NCBI GenBank assembly: GCA_016931515.1
Contig: JAFGEQ010000009.1
Span: 124,001-188,000 of the forward strand
DNA from: a candidate division CSSED10-310 bacterium
GTDB lineage: Bacteria; CSSED10-310
Reading direction: 5' to 3'
Length of the DNA: 64,000 bases
The notes under the pieces: generated by a model
Told to the model about the DNA's origin: nothing
Seen by the model: the letters and a program-made list of their open reading frames with translations, nothing else
Database searches by the model: none
Position numbers and translations under genes: made by a program
In this document: in pieces, positions 56,028-64,000 of the stretch
Position numbering within the stretch: position 1 is the first letter of the stretch
How the letters are laid out: each line of letters starts with the position of its first letter

Positions 56028-57409
56028 GACAGCGGTTGGTCACTGAAGATATTCACCGGATAATCCAGATTGAAACAGGCCATGCAATGATGACCGCCTG
56101 ATGCACAAACAGCCTCCATCATCCCTTCGATACTGAGATAACCGAGTGAATTGGCACCGATGTACTCTCGGATTTCCTCAAGGTTCTTCGTGCTTGCAAT
56201 CAGTTCCTCTCGAGTTGGAGTGTCAATGCCATACCGACAGGGCCCAATAATCGGTGGCGAAGATATCCGAAAGTGCACTTCCGCCGCTCCGGCATCACGA
56301 ATCAAACGAACCAGCTTCCGGCTGGTTGTTCCCCGAACGATCGAGTCATCAACCACAACGACCCGCCGCCCTTCAATGATCGGCCGGACCGGATTGAGTT
56401 TCAGTTTTACACCGAAATCGCGGATACTCTGCCTTGGCTCAATAAACGTACGCCCCACATAGTGATTTCGAATCAACCCCATCTCGAATGGGAGTCCGTA
56501 TTCATCCGACGCACCCAAAGCCGCCACAATCCCTGAATCGGGGACTGGGATCACAATATCAGCATCGACGGGATTCTCCCGGGCGAGCTGCCGGCCCATG
56601 TTCCGTCTGACCTCATACACACTCTTTCCGAACATCATTGAATCGGGCCGCGCGAAGTATATCTGTTCAAAAACACAGAATGATGGCCGCCTCTCCGTGA
56701 ACGGGAAAATCGATTCCATCCCACTCCCATTGACAATCAGCATCTCCCCGGGATCGATCTCCCGGATAAATTCCGCGTTGATCAGATCAAGAGCATTCGT
56801 CTCCGACGCCATCACGACACTTCCATCCTTCACACCCAATACCATCGGACGAAAGCCATTGGGATCCCGGACGGCAATAACCTTGTCTTTGCTCAACAGC
56901 AATAGAGCATAGGCACCTTCCACCTTCTTCAGTGCCTGAATAACTGCCTGGTCCAGATCATGCTCCCTCGATTTTGCGATCAGGTGCAGAATTACCTCGG
57001 AATCGGTTGTTGTCTGGAAAATTGACCCTTTGAGTTCCAATTCATCGCGGAGATTATGAGCATTGACAAGGTTACCGTTATGGGATAACGCCAACTGCCC
57101 TCTCCAGCAGGACACGACAACCGGTTGTGCATTTTTCAAATGCGATGAACCTGCTGTCGAATACCGTACGTGGCCGATACCTGTTGTTCCCTTCAACCCG
57201 GACAGAATATCCTGACTGAATACATCAGCGACAAGACCCATTCCGCGATGTGAATACAATTCTTCGCCATCGCTTGTTACTATTCCGGCACTCTCCTGCC
57301 CACGATGCTGAAGTGCATGAATACCCAAATAAACCAGATTGGATGCCTCCGTATGCTGCACAATTCCGAAAACACCACATTCTTCATGGAATCCCTGATG
57401 TATCAACAT
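56018..57409 (-). CDS. purF: amidophosphoribosyltransferase
   Basis: The 463-residue protein catalyses the first step of purine synthesis. It has a short propeptide and the nucleophile in EECGVFGI (Cys11), the glutaminase GHVRYSTAG and NGNLVNAHNLR, and the PRPP loop VVVVDDSIVRGTTSRKL. Four cysteines (in SFCVFEQ, IGPCRYG, and HCMACF) fit the 4Fe-4S type of Bacillus PurF, so the enzyme should be oxygen-sensitive. It overlaps purB by seven bases at the end of the dut operon. Confidence 0.95.
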   Translation of the reverse strand: MLIHQGFHEECGVFGIVQHTEASNLVYLGIHALQHRGQESAGIVTSDGEELYSHRGMGLVADVFSQDILSGLKGTTGIGHVRYSTAGSSHLKNAQPVVVSCWRGQLALSHNGNLVNAHNLRDELELKGSIFQTTTDSEVILHLIAKSREHDLDQAVIQALKKVEGAYALLLLSKDKVIAVRDPNGFRPMVLGVKDGSVVMASETNALDLINAEFIREIDPGEMLIVNGSGMESIFPFTERRPSFCVFEQIYFARPDSMMFGKSVYEVRRNMGRQLARENPVDADIVIPVPDSGIVAALGASDEYGLPFEMGLIRNHYVGRTFIEPRQSIRDFGVKLKLNPVRPIIEGRRVVVVDDSIVRGTTSRKLVRLIRDAGAAEVHFRISSPPIIGPCRYGIDTPTREELIASTKNLEEIREYIGANSLGYLSIEGMMEAVCASGGHHCMACFNLDYPVNIFSDQPLSHN

Positions 57410-58719
57410 GGGGTCACCGATGAGTGTAGCAGGCCAATTCGATCATAAATTTGATCGATATGAACCAGATAGGCGGTTACATCGAATAAATCGTCTAATT
57501 CCGACTTCGTGAGAACATCGCGAATATCGCGATCGTTTAGCAGATTGTCCCGGAAAGGTGTACCTTCAGCCCATGTCTGCAGAGCATTTCTCTGGACCAG
57601 CTCATACGCTCTGTCACGCGCAATCCCTTTTCCGGTTATGGCCAGCAGGATTTTCTGCGAGAAAATCAGTCCATGGAGCATATTCAGATTGGACGTCATC
57701 CGATCAGTGTTGACGATCAGCCCATTCAGAACCGAATGCAACCTGTCCAGCAGGAAATCAAGCGCTATCATTGCATCGGGAAAAATGACCCGTTCTACGG
57801 AGGAATGGGAGATATCGCGCTCATGCCATAAAGCAATGTTATCCATGCTTTGAACCACATAGCCTTTGACCAGCCGGGCAAGCCCTGAGATGTTTTCACA
57901 TAAGATCGGGTTTTTCTTGTGCGGCATTGCGGACGATCCCCTTTGACCTCGCTCAAATGGCTCTTCCAGTTCAAGAACTTCCGTACGCTGGCAATGACGG
58001 ATCTCAATGGCTATCTTCTCGGCCACAGCAGCGATGAGACCCAGCACGCACATCAACATGGCATGACGATCGCGCTGAACAACCTGCGTCGCCACCGGTT
58101 CCGGTTTCAGGTGTAAACCTGCCATCACATAATTTTCTGCCGCCGGCGGAAGATGAGCGAAATTCCCGACTGCTCCGGAGAGTTTTCCTACGGCGATATC
58201 CTCCAATGCAAAAGTCAGCCGGTTTTGTGCACGTAAAAGATCTTGATACCAGACCGCACATTTCAAGCCGAAGGTGGTGGGCTCTGCATGAATACCATGT
58301 GTCCGTCCGATGCAGATCGTATTTTTGTATTTTACTGCCAGATCGGCAGTACAGCGGATCAACAGGTCCAGATCTTTCGCTATAATCATGCAGGCATCGC
58401 GCATCTGCATTGCCAGGCAGGTGTCCAGAATATCCGAGGATGTGAGTCCTTCATGGAAATATGAAGCATCTTCTCCCAGCGAATCACCCACCACTGAAAC
58501 AAACGCAATCATGTCATGCCGGGTGCGTTCCTCAACCCTCAGTATTTCACTTATATCAAACCGGGCATTAGCACGAATTCTACGTGCCGCATCGCAGGGG
58601 ATCATCCCCAGAGCCGCCCGAGCTTCACACGCAAGAATCTCGATTTCCAGCCAGCGTGAAAATCGACTGTCATCCGACCATATAGCAGCCATTTCGGGAC
58701 GTGTATACCGTTCTATCAT
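57403..58719 (-). CDS. purB: adenylosuccinate lyase
   Basis: The protein is 438 residues from ATG 58719 (GGAG upstream). Motifs are TSSDILDT, GRTHGIHAEP, GAVGNFAHLPP and the superfamily signature GSSAMPHKKNP. It cleaves SAICAR and adenylosuccinate to release fumarate. It is the third gene of dut-MBL-purB-purF, with an 18-base gap after the MBL gene. Full length. Confidence 0.95.
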   Translation of the reverse strand: MIERYTRPEMAAIWSDDSRFSRWLEIEILACEARAALGMIPCDAARRIRANARFDISEILRVEERTRHDMIAFVSVVGDSLGEDASYFHEGLTSSDILDTCLAMQMRDACMIIAKDLDLLIRCTADLAVKYKNTICIGRTHGIHAEPTTFGLKCAVWYQDLLRAQNRLTFALEDIAVGKLSGAVGNFAHLPPAAENYVMAGLHLKPEPVATQVVQRDRHAMLMCVLGLIAAVAEKIAIEIRHCQRTEVLELEEPFERGQRGSSAMPHKKNPILCENISGLARLVKGYVVQSMDNIALWHERDISHSSVERVIFPDAMIALDFLLDRLHSVLNGLIVNTDRMTSNLNMLHGLIFSQKILLAITGKGIARDRAYELVQRNALQTWAEGTPFRDNLLNDRDIRDVLTKSELDDLFDVTAYLVHIDQIYDRIGLLHSSVTPC

Positions 58720-58737
58720 ATAACCCACTCCAAACTA

Positions 58738-59517
58738 TCAGATGGAAATCATTTCCGTTACTTCATCCTGCAGCGCCACGTGGATCCGGGTATCGCCATT
58801 AAAGCAGCCCGCACGCCGCAACGCGTCCTCCGCAGCCAGTCTGGCGAGATCCGGCAGGTTGTTCTCTCGCGAGAGATGTGCAAGAAAAATATGAGACAAT
58901 CCGGGGTGCCACAACTCCTCCAGCAGACCCCCTGCATCGTCATTTGATAAATGACCGACCCGAGAGCGGATACGTTGCTTCAACTCCCAGGGATACGGCC
59001 CTGCAAGCAGCATCGTGGAATCGTGATTTGTTTCCAGAATCAGCGCATCACACAGCCGGAGTCGCTGACGCATCAGATGCGTTACGCAACCGCTGTCCGT
59101 ACAGACCCCCAAACGGGCACTGCCATGTTCCACGACAAATCCGACCGGTTGCTCCGCATCATGGGAAATATCGAACGGATGAACCTGAAAACCGGCAATC
59201 TCAATTGGCCGGCCCCCTTCAAGACAATGAGTGTGGGGAAGGTGACCAAACTTGGACCGACCGCCCCGGAGTGTTCCTTCGGTCGCAAACACCGGAATCC
59301 TCAATCTTCGGGCAAGAACACCGGCGCCCCGAACATGATCGGAATGTTCGTGCGTGATCACCAATGCCCGGATGTCTGAAAATGAATATCCGGTTACGTT
59401 GAGCCGCTCCTGCAGCCTGGAACCGCTGAATCCTGCATCGACCAGGATGGCACTGCTACCGTCGGCTATCAGGACAGCGTTACCCTCCGAGCCGGATCCC
59501 AGCAATGCTATGTTCAC
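58738..59517 (-). CDS. metallo-beta-lactamase fold hydrolase (YycJ/WalJ-like)
   Basis: The 259-residue protein has an N-terminal LGSGSEGNAVLI and the zinc motif THEHSDHVRG, as in the YycJ-like group of RNase-Z-related hydrolases. Further ligands lie at DISHDAEQ, ALILETNHD and FLAHLSRENN. Its substrate is uncertain: a phosphodiester in nucleic acid or a nucleotide. It overlaps dut by four bases and precedes purB, which hints at a nucleotide-related job. Confidence 0.87.
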   Translation of the reverse strand: MNIALLGSGSEGNAVLIADGSSAILVDAGFSGSRLQERLNVTGYSFSDIRALVITHEHSDHVRGAGVLARRLRIPVFATEGTLRGGRSKFGHLPHTHCLEGGRPIEIAGFQVHPFDISHDAEQPVGFVVEHGSARLGVCTDSGCVTHLMRQRLRLCDALILETNHDSTMLLAGPYPWELKQRIRSRVGHLSNDDAGGLLEELWHPGLSHIFLAHLSRENNLPDLARLAAEDALRRAGCFNGDTRIHVALQDEVTEMISI

Positions 59518-60074
59518 CGGTCCGTACCTCCTGGAATCGTCAAATCATTCTCCTTGGCATACTCATCATCCTGAAAATCCGGAGTTGTCTCCTGAACTCC
59601 TTTTTTACGTTTGGCTGGAGCAGTAAAACCTGTTGATCCAAATCCGCCAGGTCCACGCAATGTCGATTTCAAGACCTCAACCTCCTCAAGAGAAATCTGG
59701 CTGATGGGCGAGATAACGAGTTGAGCGATCCGGTCGCCACGACGAATAGTAAAAGGTTCTTCACCCAGGTTGATCAATATGACACCAATAATCCCGCGAT
59801 AATCCGAATCTATTGTTCCTGGAGTATTCAGAAGCGTCACACCATATTTCAGTGCAAGACCGCTCCGGGGCCGAACCTGGCCTTCGTATCCCAGCGGTAT
59901 CTCTATTCGGATACCTGCTGAAATCAATCTCCTTTGACCGGGTTGTAAGACTATTTCGGAACGAGTTGCAGCATGCAGATCCATCCCTGCCGAATGCTCG
60001 GTAGCATACCGCGGCAATGGTAGATCCCTGTATTCATTTTCACGCTGTATTCGAATTTTCGGTCGTTCCGTCAT
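59514..60074 (-). CDS. dut: dUTP diphosphatase with C-terminal extension
   Basis: The protein is 186 residues from ATG 60074; the frame to 60095 adds seven unneeded residues. All five dUTPase motifs are seen: AGMDLHA, PRSGLAL, GTIDSDYRG, RGDRIAQLV and GFGSTGF. It keeps dUTP low and supplies dUMP. About 30 polar residues (EETTPDFQDDEY-like) follow the last motif; these are unusual for trimeric dUTPases. It is the first gene of the operon, and a near-consensus promoter precedes it. Confidence 0.93.
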   Translation of the reverse strand: MTERPKIRIQRENEYRDLPLPRYATEHSAGMDLHAATRSEIVLQPGQRRLISAGIRIEIPLGYEGQVRPRSGLALKYGVTLLNTPGTIDSDYRGIIGVILINLGEEPFTIRRGDRIAQLVISPISQISLEEVEVLKSTLRGPGGFGSTGFTAPAKRKKGVQETTPDFQDDEYAKENDLTIPGGTDR

Positions 60075-60118
60075 ATTTATGCTTTCGCCACCCAATCAGA
60101 TGGTAATGCGATGGCGGA

Positions 60119-60147
60119 ATTATAGGCAGACTCGATAATTTTTACAA
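60119..60147 (-). promoter_or_regulatory. sigma70-type promoter of the dut-MBL-purB-purF operon
   Basis: On the minus strand, -35 TTGTAA (60147-60142), a 17-base spacer and a perfect -10 TATAAT (60124-60119), 45 bases ahead of the dut ATG. GACTCGAT occurs at 60129-60136 inside the spacer and again at 60149-60156 beside the -35, exactly 20 bases apart. A long inverted repeat lies just upstream. Confidence 0.65.
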
Positions 60148-60154
60148 GGACTCG

Positions 60155-60207
60155 ATCCGGTTTCCCCGACAGAGTCCTCCACGAGTCCCTTGGAGCCGAA
60201 ACCGGAT
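60155..60207. repeat. 10-bp inverted repeat upstream of the dut promoter
   Basis: ATCCGGTTTC at 60155-60164 and GAAACCGGAT at 60198-60207 are a perfect inverted repeat around 33 bases. Between and beside the arms are GAGTCC at 60172-60177 and 60183-60188, with GGACTC at 60148-60153. It may be a two-site operator, or a hairpin in the lipocalin transcript. No T-run follows. Confidence 0.45.
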
Positions 60208-60249
60208 GCAAGTCAATCCCCGATTTTCTCGGAAAGATCGTGATGGATG

Positions 60250-60822
60250 TCATTCGGTCAAGATTGTGTCCATGCCGCCGTAATCAGAATGGTCGACACG
60301 GATAAATCCGGACGTATCGAAGCCCCATCCTTTCGCCCTGTCCAGGATATCGTCCAGTAAACCGGGGTCGAGGGATGGTTCCCGTGATAATATCCAGAAA
60401 TACCGGATGGAGTGACTGGTAACGACCGCATATTCGTATTCAGATCCCAGTTCGATAATCCGGTAATCCGCCCCGAACGGCCAGAAAAATGTCACTCGGA
60501 ACTCACCCCTGTCACTGCCAGGCCTGTATGCCCCTACCGCCCGGGCTGTTTTCCATTTCCCTTTCTTCCTTTTATAGCCCCGATTGACCACATTGAAGGT
60601 CCCTTCATTCCTGAGACTGTAAGTGGCTGTAACATGAGTCAAGCCTCTTTCGAAACTGTTGTCGCTCCGGATAATCTCATACCAGACTCCCAGATAACGT
60701 GGGATATCAAAGCCAGTAACGACCGGAATGTGATCAGTATGTCCTGCCGCCACAATACTCCCTCCCAGAATGATCATTCCGACACCAATCAGAACAATGC
60801 AATGTCCGCTTCGTCGATTCAT
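60250..60822 (-). CDS. Blc-type lipocalin
   Basis: The 190-residue protein has a signal-like hydrophobic segment (about 8-26), then the lipocalin motif with FDIPRYLGVWYEIIRSDNSFE and TATYSLRNEGTFNVVNRGY. Further signs are FRVTFFWPFGADYRIIELG and WILSREPSL. Bacterial lipocalins of this type bind lipids such as lysophospholipids in the periplasm or outer membrane. The usual lipobox cysteine is not seen. It sits between the acyltransferase and dut. Confidence 0.85.
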   Translation of the reverse strand: MNRRSGHCIVLIGVGMIILGGSIVAAGHTDHIPVVTGFDIPRYLGVWYEIIRSDNSFERGLTHVTATYSLRNEGTFNVVNRGYKRKKGKWKTARAVGAYRPGSDRGEFRVTFFWPFGADYRIIELGSEYEYAVVTSHSIRYFWILSREPSLDPGLLDDILDRAKGWGFDTSGFIRVDHSDYGGMDTILTE

Positions 60823-60876
60823 GATTGTATCAATACTGATTTTAAGGCTGGAAATAAAGTTCAGTTATCCTGAAAT

Positions 60877-61545
60877 TCAACCGCGTTGATGCCGGGAGAG
60901 GATATCCATGTGATCGTTTTCCAACCGGGTTTCGATTTCCCTTAGAACCCGGGAGAATTCTTCCTGGGAATCATCCTTGGGGAGCACTATCGGCGTTTTG
61001 CTGACGATATGCTCAACCGTTGTAAACGGTAACGGCAGATATGTCTGCGACCAGCTTTTCCTGAATACGAACCGCCGACGAGCACCGGCGCTGACAGTCA
61101 ACAACTGGGCGTTCGTTTTCTGCGCAAGCGTCACGACTCCTGGTTTTGCCTGATGCCGGGGTCCACGAGGTCCGTCAATCGTAATCGCACCGGCACCATT
61201 ACTCTCCTTCAACGCCTTGATCATCGCCAGAAGAGCTCGAGCACCTCCACGACTGCTGGAGCCCCTCACCGGGATACATCCCAATTTTGCCAGAACATAA
61301 CTTAGCAGATGCCCATCTCTTGACAGCGATACAATAACGTGAAACCGGGCGGGAGCAAACGCGCCGATAAGAGCCATATCATCCTCATGCCAGTGCGCAA
61401 GGACAATCGGCCGTGCGGGATCCAGTTCCGAATTCTCCCACCAACGGTTCTCCGCTCGAATAACCAGCGTTTTGTAGTAACACTTGTAAAATAAATAGAT
61501 GATGTGTGCCAGGCATCGATCTTTGAATGTCATCCCGGATCCCAT
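60877..61545 (-). CDS. DUF374-type lysophospholipid/KDO acyltransferase-like protein
   Basis: The protein is 222 residues from ATG 61545 (61533 also possible; a TTG at 61587 is the longest frame). It has AHWHEDDMALIG, in place of the usual HX4D, then RDGHLLSYVL, IPVRGSSSRGGARAL and AITIDGPRGPRH, all hallmarks of the DUF374 family of lipid A or lysophospholipid acyltransferases. It is a membrane-associated enzyme in lipid synthesis. The lipocalin gene follows on the same strand. Confidence 0.8.
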   Translation of the reverse strand: MGSGMTFKDRCLAHIIYLFYKCYYKTLVIRAENRWWENSELDPARPIVLAHWHEDDMALIGAFAPARFHVIVSLSRDGHLLSYVLAKLGCIPVRGSSSRGGARALLAMIKALKESNGAGAITIDGPRGPRHQAKPGVVTLAQKTNAQLLTVSAGARRRFVFRKSWSQTYLPLPFTTVEHIVSKTPIVLPKDDSQEEFSRVLREIETRLENDHMDILSRHQRG

Positions 61546-61728
61546 GATACGAAGCCTATCATTTTCATGCAAGTCTGTCAGCAGCAACTTGGAGACTCAT
61601 TACCTGGCGGATCAAGACCTGTATCGGAAAGATTGAACATCCTGCCAGTCCCTGATAAAGATACGCGAAGACCGGCCGGCACGTATTCCACCGGTCAAAT
61701 GATTAAATTGCCGTGGAGAGACAGTTCG

Positions 61729-63159
61729 ATGAATAATAAACGAAAATTGTTGTTGGTTCTCCCGCACTTCAGTGAAGGACGGCATTACGGATCCATGAGT
61801 AAAGTGGCGCCGTCCCTTCTGCCGGTCAGCCTGGTTTACCTGGCCGGATATATGGAACGGATGGGCTATCCGGTCCGAATATTCGACGGGCAGGTGGATC
61901 CTATGACGGATCTGACGATCCGGCAGACAATAGCAGAATTTCAACCGGATGTAGTCGGCATTACATGCATGACACCGATGGTTGTGGAAACGCACATGGT
62001 TGCTGCAATTGCCAAGTCATGCCGGCCCGCTCCAATGGTTGTCGTCGGAGGAATTCATCCATCGATCCTTCCGGATGACATGATTCAGGATACAAATATC
62101 GATGTTATCGTACGTGGGGAGGGAGAGATCACGTTCCATGAACTCCTTGAAGCCTGGCCGGACAAAGACCCGTCCGAGATCAACGGTTTGACTTACCGTG
62201 ACGGGGATCAGGTGGTTCATACGCCTGATCGGGCACTTCTCGATGACCTTGACGTTCTCCCTCTTCCAGCCCGACACCTGGTCAATTACGAGGGATACCA
62301 CCAGATACCCGATGCCGTGTTTGCGGAGCCGCTTCGAGAAATCCTGACATCCAGAGGGTGCCCGTTCCAATGTATTTTCTGCTCCGCCAGATTCATTTCG
62401 GGATATAAATACCGTTATCATTCTCCGAATAGAGTGCTGGAAGAAGTGGACCTGCTGGTCAATCGTTACGGTGCGCGGCAGATTGCCGTTCTTGATGATA
62501 ATTTTGTCGTGGACCGCCAACGCACAATCGATATCTGTGAGGGTTTGCTGCGCCGCGGATACCAGAAAAAGCTTGTCTGGACAACGGCAGCCCGGGCCGA
62601 TCAGGTCGATTTTGAGTTGATGAAACTGATGAAGGAGGCGGGATTCAAGCTCCTGTCATTCGGTGTCGAAACAGGATCGCCGCGTTTGCTGAAGATGATC
62701 AAGAAGGGTGAGAACATGGACCAGATCAAAACAGCCGTTGAGGCAGCGCACAGGGCCGGACTGAAAGTCCGAGGCACTCTGATTCTGGGACTGCCGACGG
62801 AAACGCGGGACGAAAGCCTTGCCACTATCCGCTGGGCAAAAGATCTGCGTCTTGATTTCGCCAAGTTTTCACTGGCTACACCCTATCCCGGCACGGTTCT
62901 CTATGATATTGCCGTTAAACAGGGAGCTCTCTCGAACGATTGGTCCCGGTTCAGCTCAATGGCAGGTTTTGCTGATTATGATCCGGTGTTCGTTCCGGAA
63001 GGCCGAACTCCTCGAGAAATGGCCAGTCTGCAAAAACAATCGATGCGAGAATTCTACATGCGACCCCGGCAGATAATCAATTTGTTGAAAAATGTGACAT
63101 CGTGGAATGATATCCGGATGCTGTATTATGGTGCCCGGTCATTATTGTTGAAGAGGTGA
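61729..63159 (+). CDS. B12-binding radical SAM protein
   Basis: The protein is 476 residues from ATG 61729 (GGAGAG upstream; the longer frame overlaps the acyltransferase). A B12-binding domain (about 20-140; GITCMTPMV, VGGIHPSILPDD, VIVRGEGE) precedes a radical SAM domain with CPFQCIFC (CxxxCxxC), LDDNFVVDRQRT, FGVETGSPRLL and GLPTETRDES. This layout is common in enzymes that methylate unactivated carbons or build bacteriohopane or other lipids. The substrate is not known. A second radical SAM gene starts four bases after its stop. Confidence 0.88.
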   Translation: MNNKRKLLLVLPHFSEGRHYGSMSKVAPSLLPVSLVYLAGYMERMGYPVRIFDGQVDPMTDLTIRQTIAEFQPDVVGITCMTPMVVETHMVAAIAKSCRPAPMVVVGGIHPSILPDDMIQDTNIDVIVRGEGEITFHELLEAWPDKDPSEINGLTYRDGDQVVHTPDRALLDDLDVLPLPARHLVNYEGYHQIPDAVFAEPLREILTSRGCPFQCIFCSARFISGYKYRYHSPNRVLEEVDLLVNRYGARQIAVLDDNFVVDRQRTIDICEGLLRRGYQKKLVWTTAARADQVDFELMKLMKEAGFKLLSFGVETGSPRLLKMIKKGENMDQIKTAVEAAHRAGLKVRGTLILGLPTETRDESLATIRWAKDLRLDFAKFSLATPYPGTVLYDIAVKQGALSNDWSRFSSMAGFADYDPVFVPEGRTPREMASLQKQSMREFYMRPRQIINLLKNVTSWNDIRMLYYGARSLLLKR

Positions 63160-63162
63160 GTC

Positions 63163-64000
63163 TTGAAGATAACACAGTTGTATCAATTGGCCAACACGCT
63201 CCACGCCGCCGTGCCCAAACGCCTGTTTCCAGGTGGATATGCTTTGCCACCACTCCGGGTTGGCTGCGTGCTGACACATCGCTGCAATCTGCGGTGTGCG
63301 ATGTGTTTTGTCTGGAAGCATGGTGACAGGGATCTTGCTGACAACGAACTTTCAACATCCGAGTGGACATCGATCATCGACCAGATACCCCGCCAGGCTA
63401 TTGTGACATTCACTGGCGGCGAACCGCTGGTGAGAGCGGATATCCGCGAACTTCTGGATCATGCCTGCCGTAAACACAGAGTCCATCTCGTATCGAACGG
63501 CACGCTTTTCGATGAAAACATGATCAATCAGAGCATCGAATCAGCATCGCGATCCATATTTCACAAAGGCCTGGTATCAATTGGAGTCAGTCTTGAGGGT
63601 CCGGAAAGCGTCCATGATGCCATGGTAAAAATACCCGGTTCATTTGCGAAAACCACGCGACTGCTTGAAACGATTGCATCCCTGAAAAAACAGAAGCGGA
63701 TACATTATCCCCTGCTTGACCTGAAGATCGTTATATGCAGGGAAACATTGGATTCGTTGATTGACCTGTACGAACTGGCAGATCACCTGGGACTGGATAT
63801 CATCTCATATCAGCAGTGCTCGACCCAGGAATCGTCCTATGGGATTGACAGCGCACCGGCAAATGCGGTCTACGAAACACCTCCTCCCGTAACACCAATA
63901 CCCCGTGATGAGATTGTCAGGGCTCTGAATGAACTGAATGAACGGGCAAAGCATGGACGCACTATCATTCGGTTCAATCCCGACATGGATTTCGAACTGT
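63163..64000 (+). CDS. radical SAM protein, 3' end outside the window
   Basis: An open frame from TTG 63163 (GAGGTGAG upstream) runs to the window end, 279 codons with no stop. The radical SAM motif CNLRCAMC (CxxxCxxC) is at about residues 41-48. TFTGGEPLVR and LVSNGTLFDENM follow, as in the radical SAM/SPASM group. Whether there are C-terminal SPASM cysteines cannot be seen. It is translated right after the B12-radical SAM gene, suggesting one pathway. Confidence 0.85.
   Translation, partial: MKITQLYQLANTLHAAVPKRLFPGGYALPPLRVGCVLTHRCNLRCAMCFVWKHGDRDLADNELSTSEWTSIIDQIPRQAIVTFTGGEPLVRADIRELLDHACRKHRVHLVSNGTLFDENMINQSIESASRSIFHKGLVSIGVSLEGPESVHDAMVKIPGSFAKTTRLLETIASLKKQKRIHYPLLDLKIVICRETLDSLIDLYELADHLGLDIISYQQCSTQESSYGIDSAPANAVYETPPPVTPIPRDEIVRALNELNERAKHGRTIIRFNPDMDFEL

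Overview
The window is a densely packed, roughly half-GC bacterial chromosome segment with no insertion sequences, prophage, CRISPR array, rRNA or tRNA that I can see. It looks like a diderm (Gram-negative type) bacterium. The supporting signs are a long YidC with a periplasmic domain, a small beta-barrel-like protein ending in Phe, a Blc-type lipocalin, a DUF374-type acyltransferase and TonB C-terminal-like domains. The extracellular Thr/Pro-linked lamin-tail protein, the PurM-PurN fusion, the large signalling fusions and several TTG starts do not match a familiar model phylum. I would guess an uncultivated or poorly sampled lineage, but the sequence alone does not settle it.

Layout. 0.1-6.5 kb: a secreted lamin-tail repeat protein and a large FAD/Fe-S 2-hydroxyacid dehydrogenase. 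6.5-10.2 kb: a TPR-Ser/Thr kinase, a TGS GTPase and a PilZ protein. 10.3-14.5 kb (minus strand): a tightly coupled five-gene operon of unknown membrane proteins plus a cysteine-less thioredoxin-like protein; this is the best candidate for an undescribed system. 14.7-15.9 kb: a Nudix-uracil-DNA glycosylase fusion. 16-21.3 kb (plus strand): an unknown acidic protein, a zinc-ribbon protein, LemA, an HtpX-like protease, PgeF and an outer-membrane-like protein. 21.4-23.3 kb: an ABC-F ATPase. 23.4-28.2 kb: rpmH-rnpA-yidD-yidC-khpB-mnmE behind a near-consensus promoter. 28.2-32.7 kb (minus strand): mnmG-rsmG-membrane protein-HD protein. 32.8-36.4 kb: urocanase, a VOC protein, and a rhodanese plus MauE-like pair. 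36.3-41.1 kb: a 1585-residue fusion of pseudokinase, STAND-like, TPR, GAF and HD-GYP regions. 41.2-44.5 kb: a NAGPA-type secreted protein and two TonB-C-like proteins. 44.5-52.1 kb (minus strand): two PilT-type ATPases, the purM-purN fusion, a GT39-type protein and argS. 52.2-56.0 kb: two glycosyltransferases and a polyprenyl-phosphate sugar transferase. 56.0-60.1 kb (minus strand): the dut-MBL-purB-purF operon. 60.2-64 kb: lipocalin, acyltransferase, and two radical SAM genes, the last cut by the window edge.

Functional themes. Three nucleotide-related loci (purMN; dut-purB-purF; Nudix-UDG) cover purine synthesis and control of dUTP or uracil in DNA. Ribosome and tRNA functions (rpmH, rnpA, mnmE, mnmG, rsmG, argS, ABC-F) sit beside membrane insertion (yidD, yidC). 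A c-di-GMP and surface theme links the HD-GYP fusion, the PilZ protein, the PilT pair and the exopolysaccharide genes. Start codons were chosen from Shine-Dalgarno position, family alignment and candidate promoters; in several genes the longest open frame clearly starts too early. Family assignments are from recognised motifs, not database searches.
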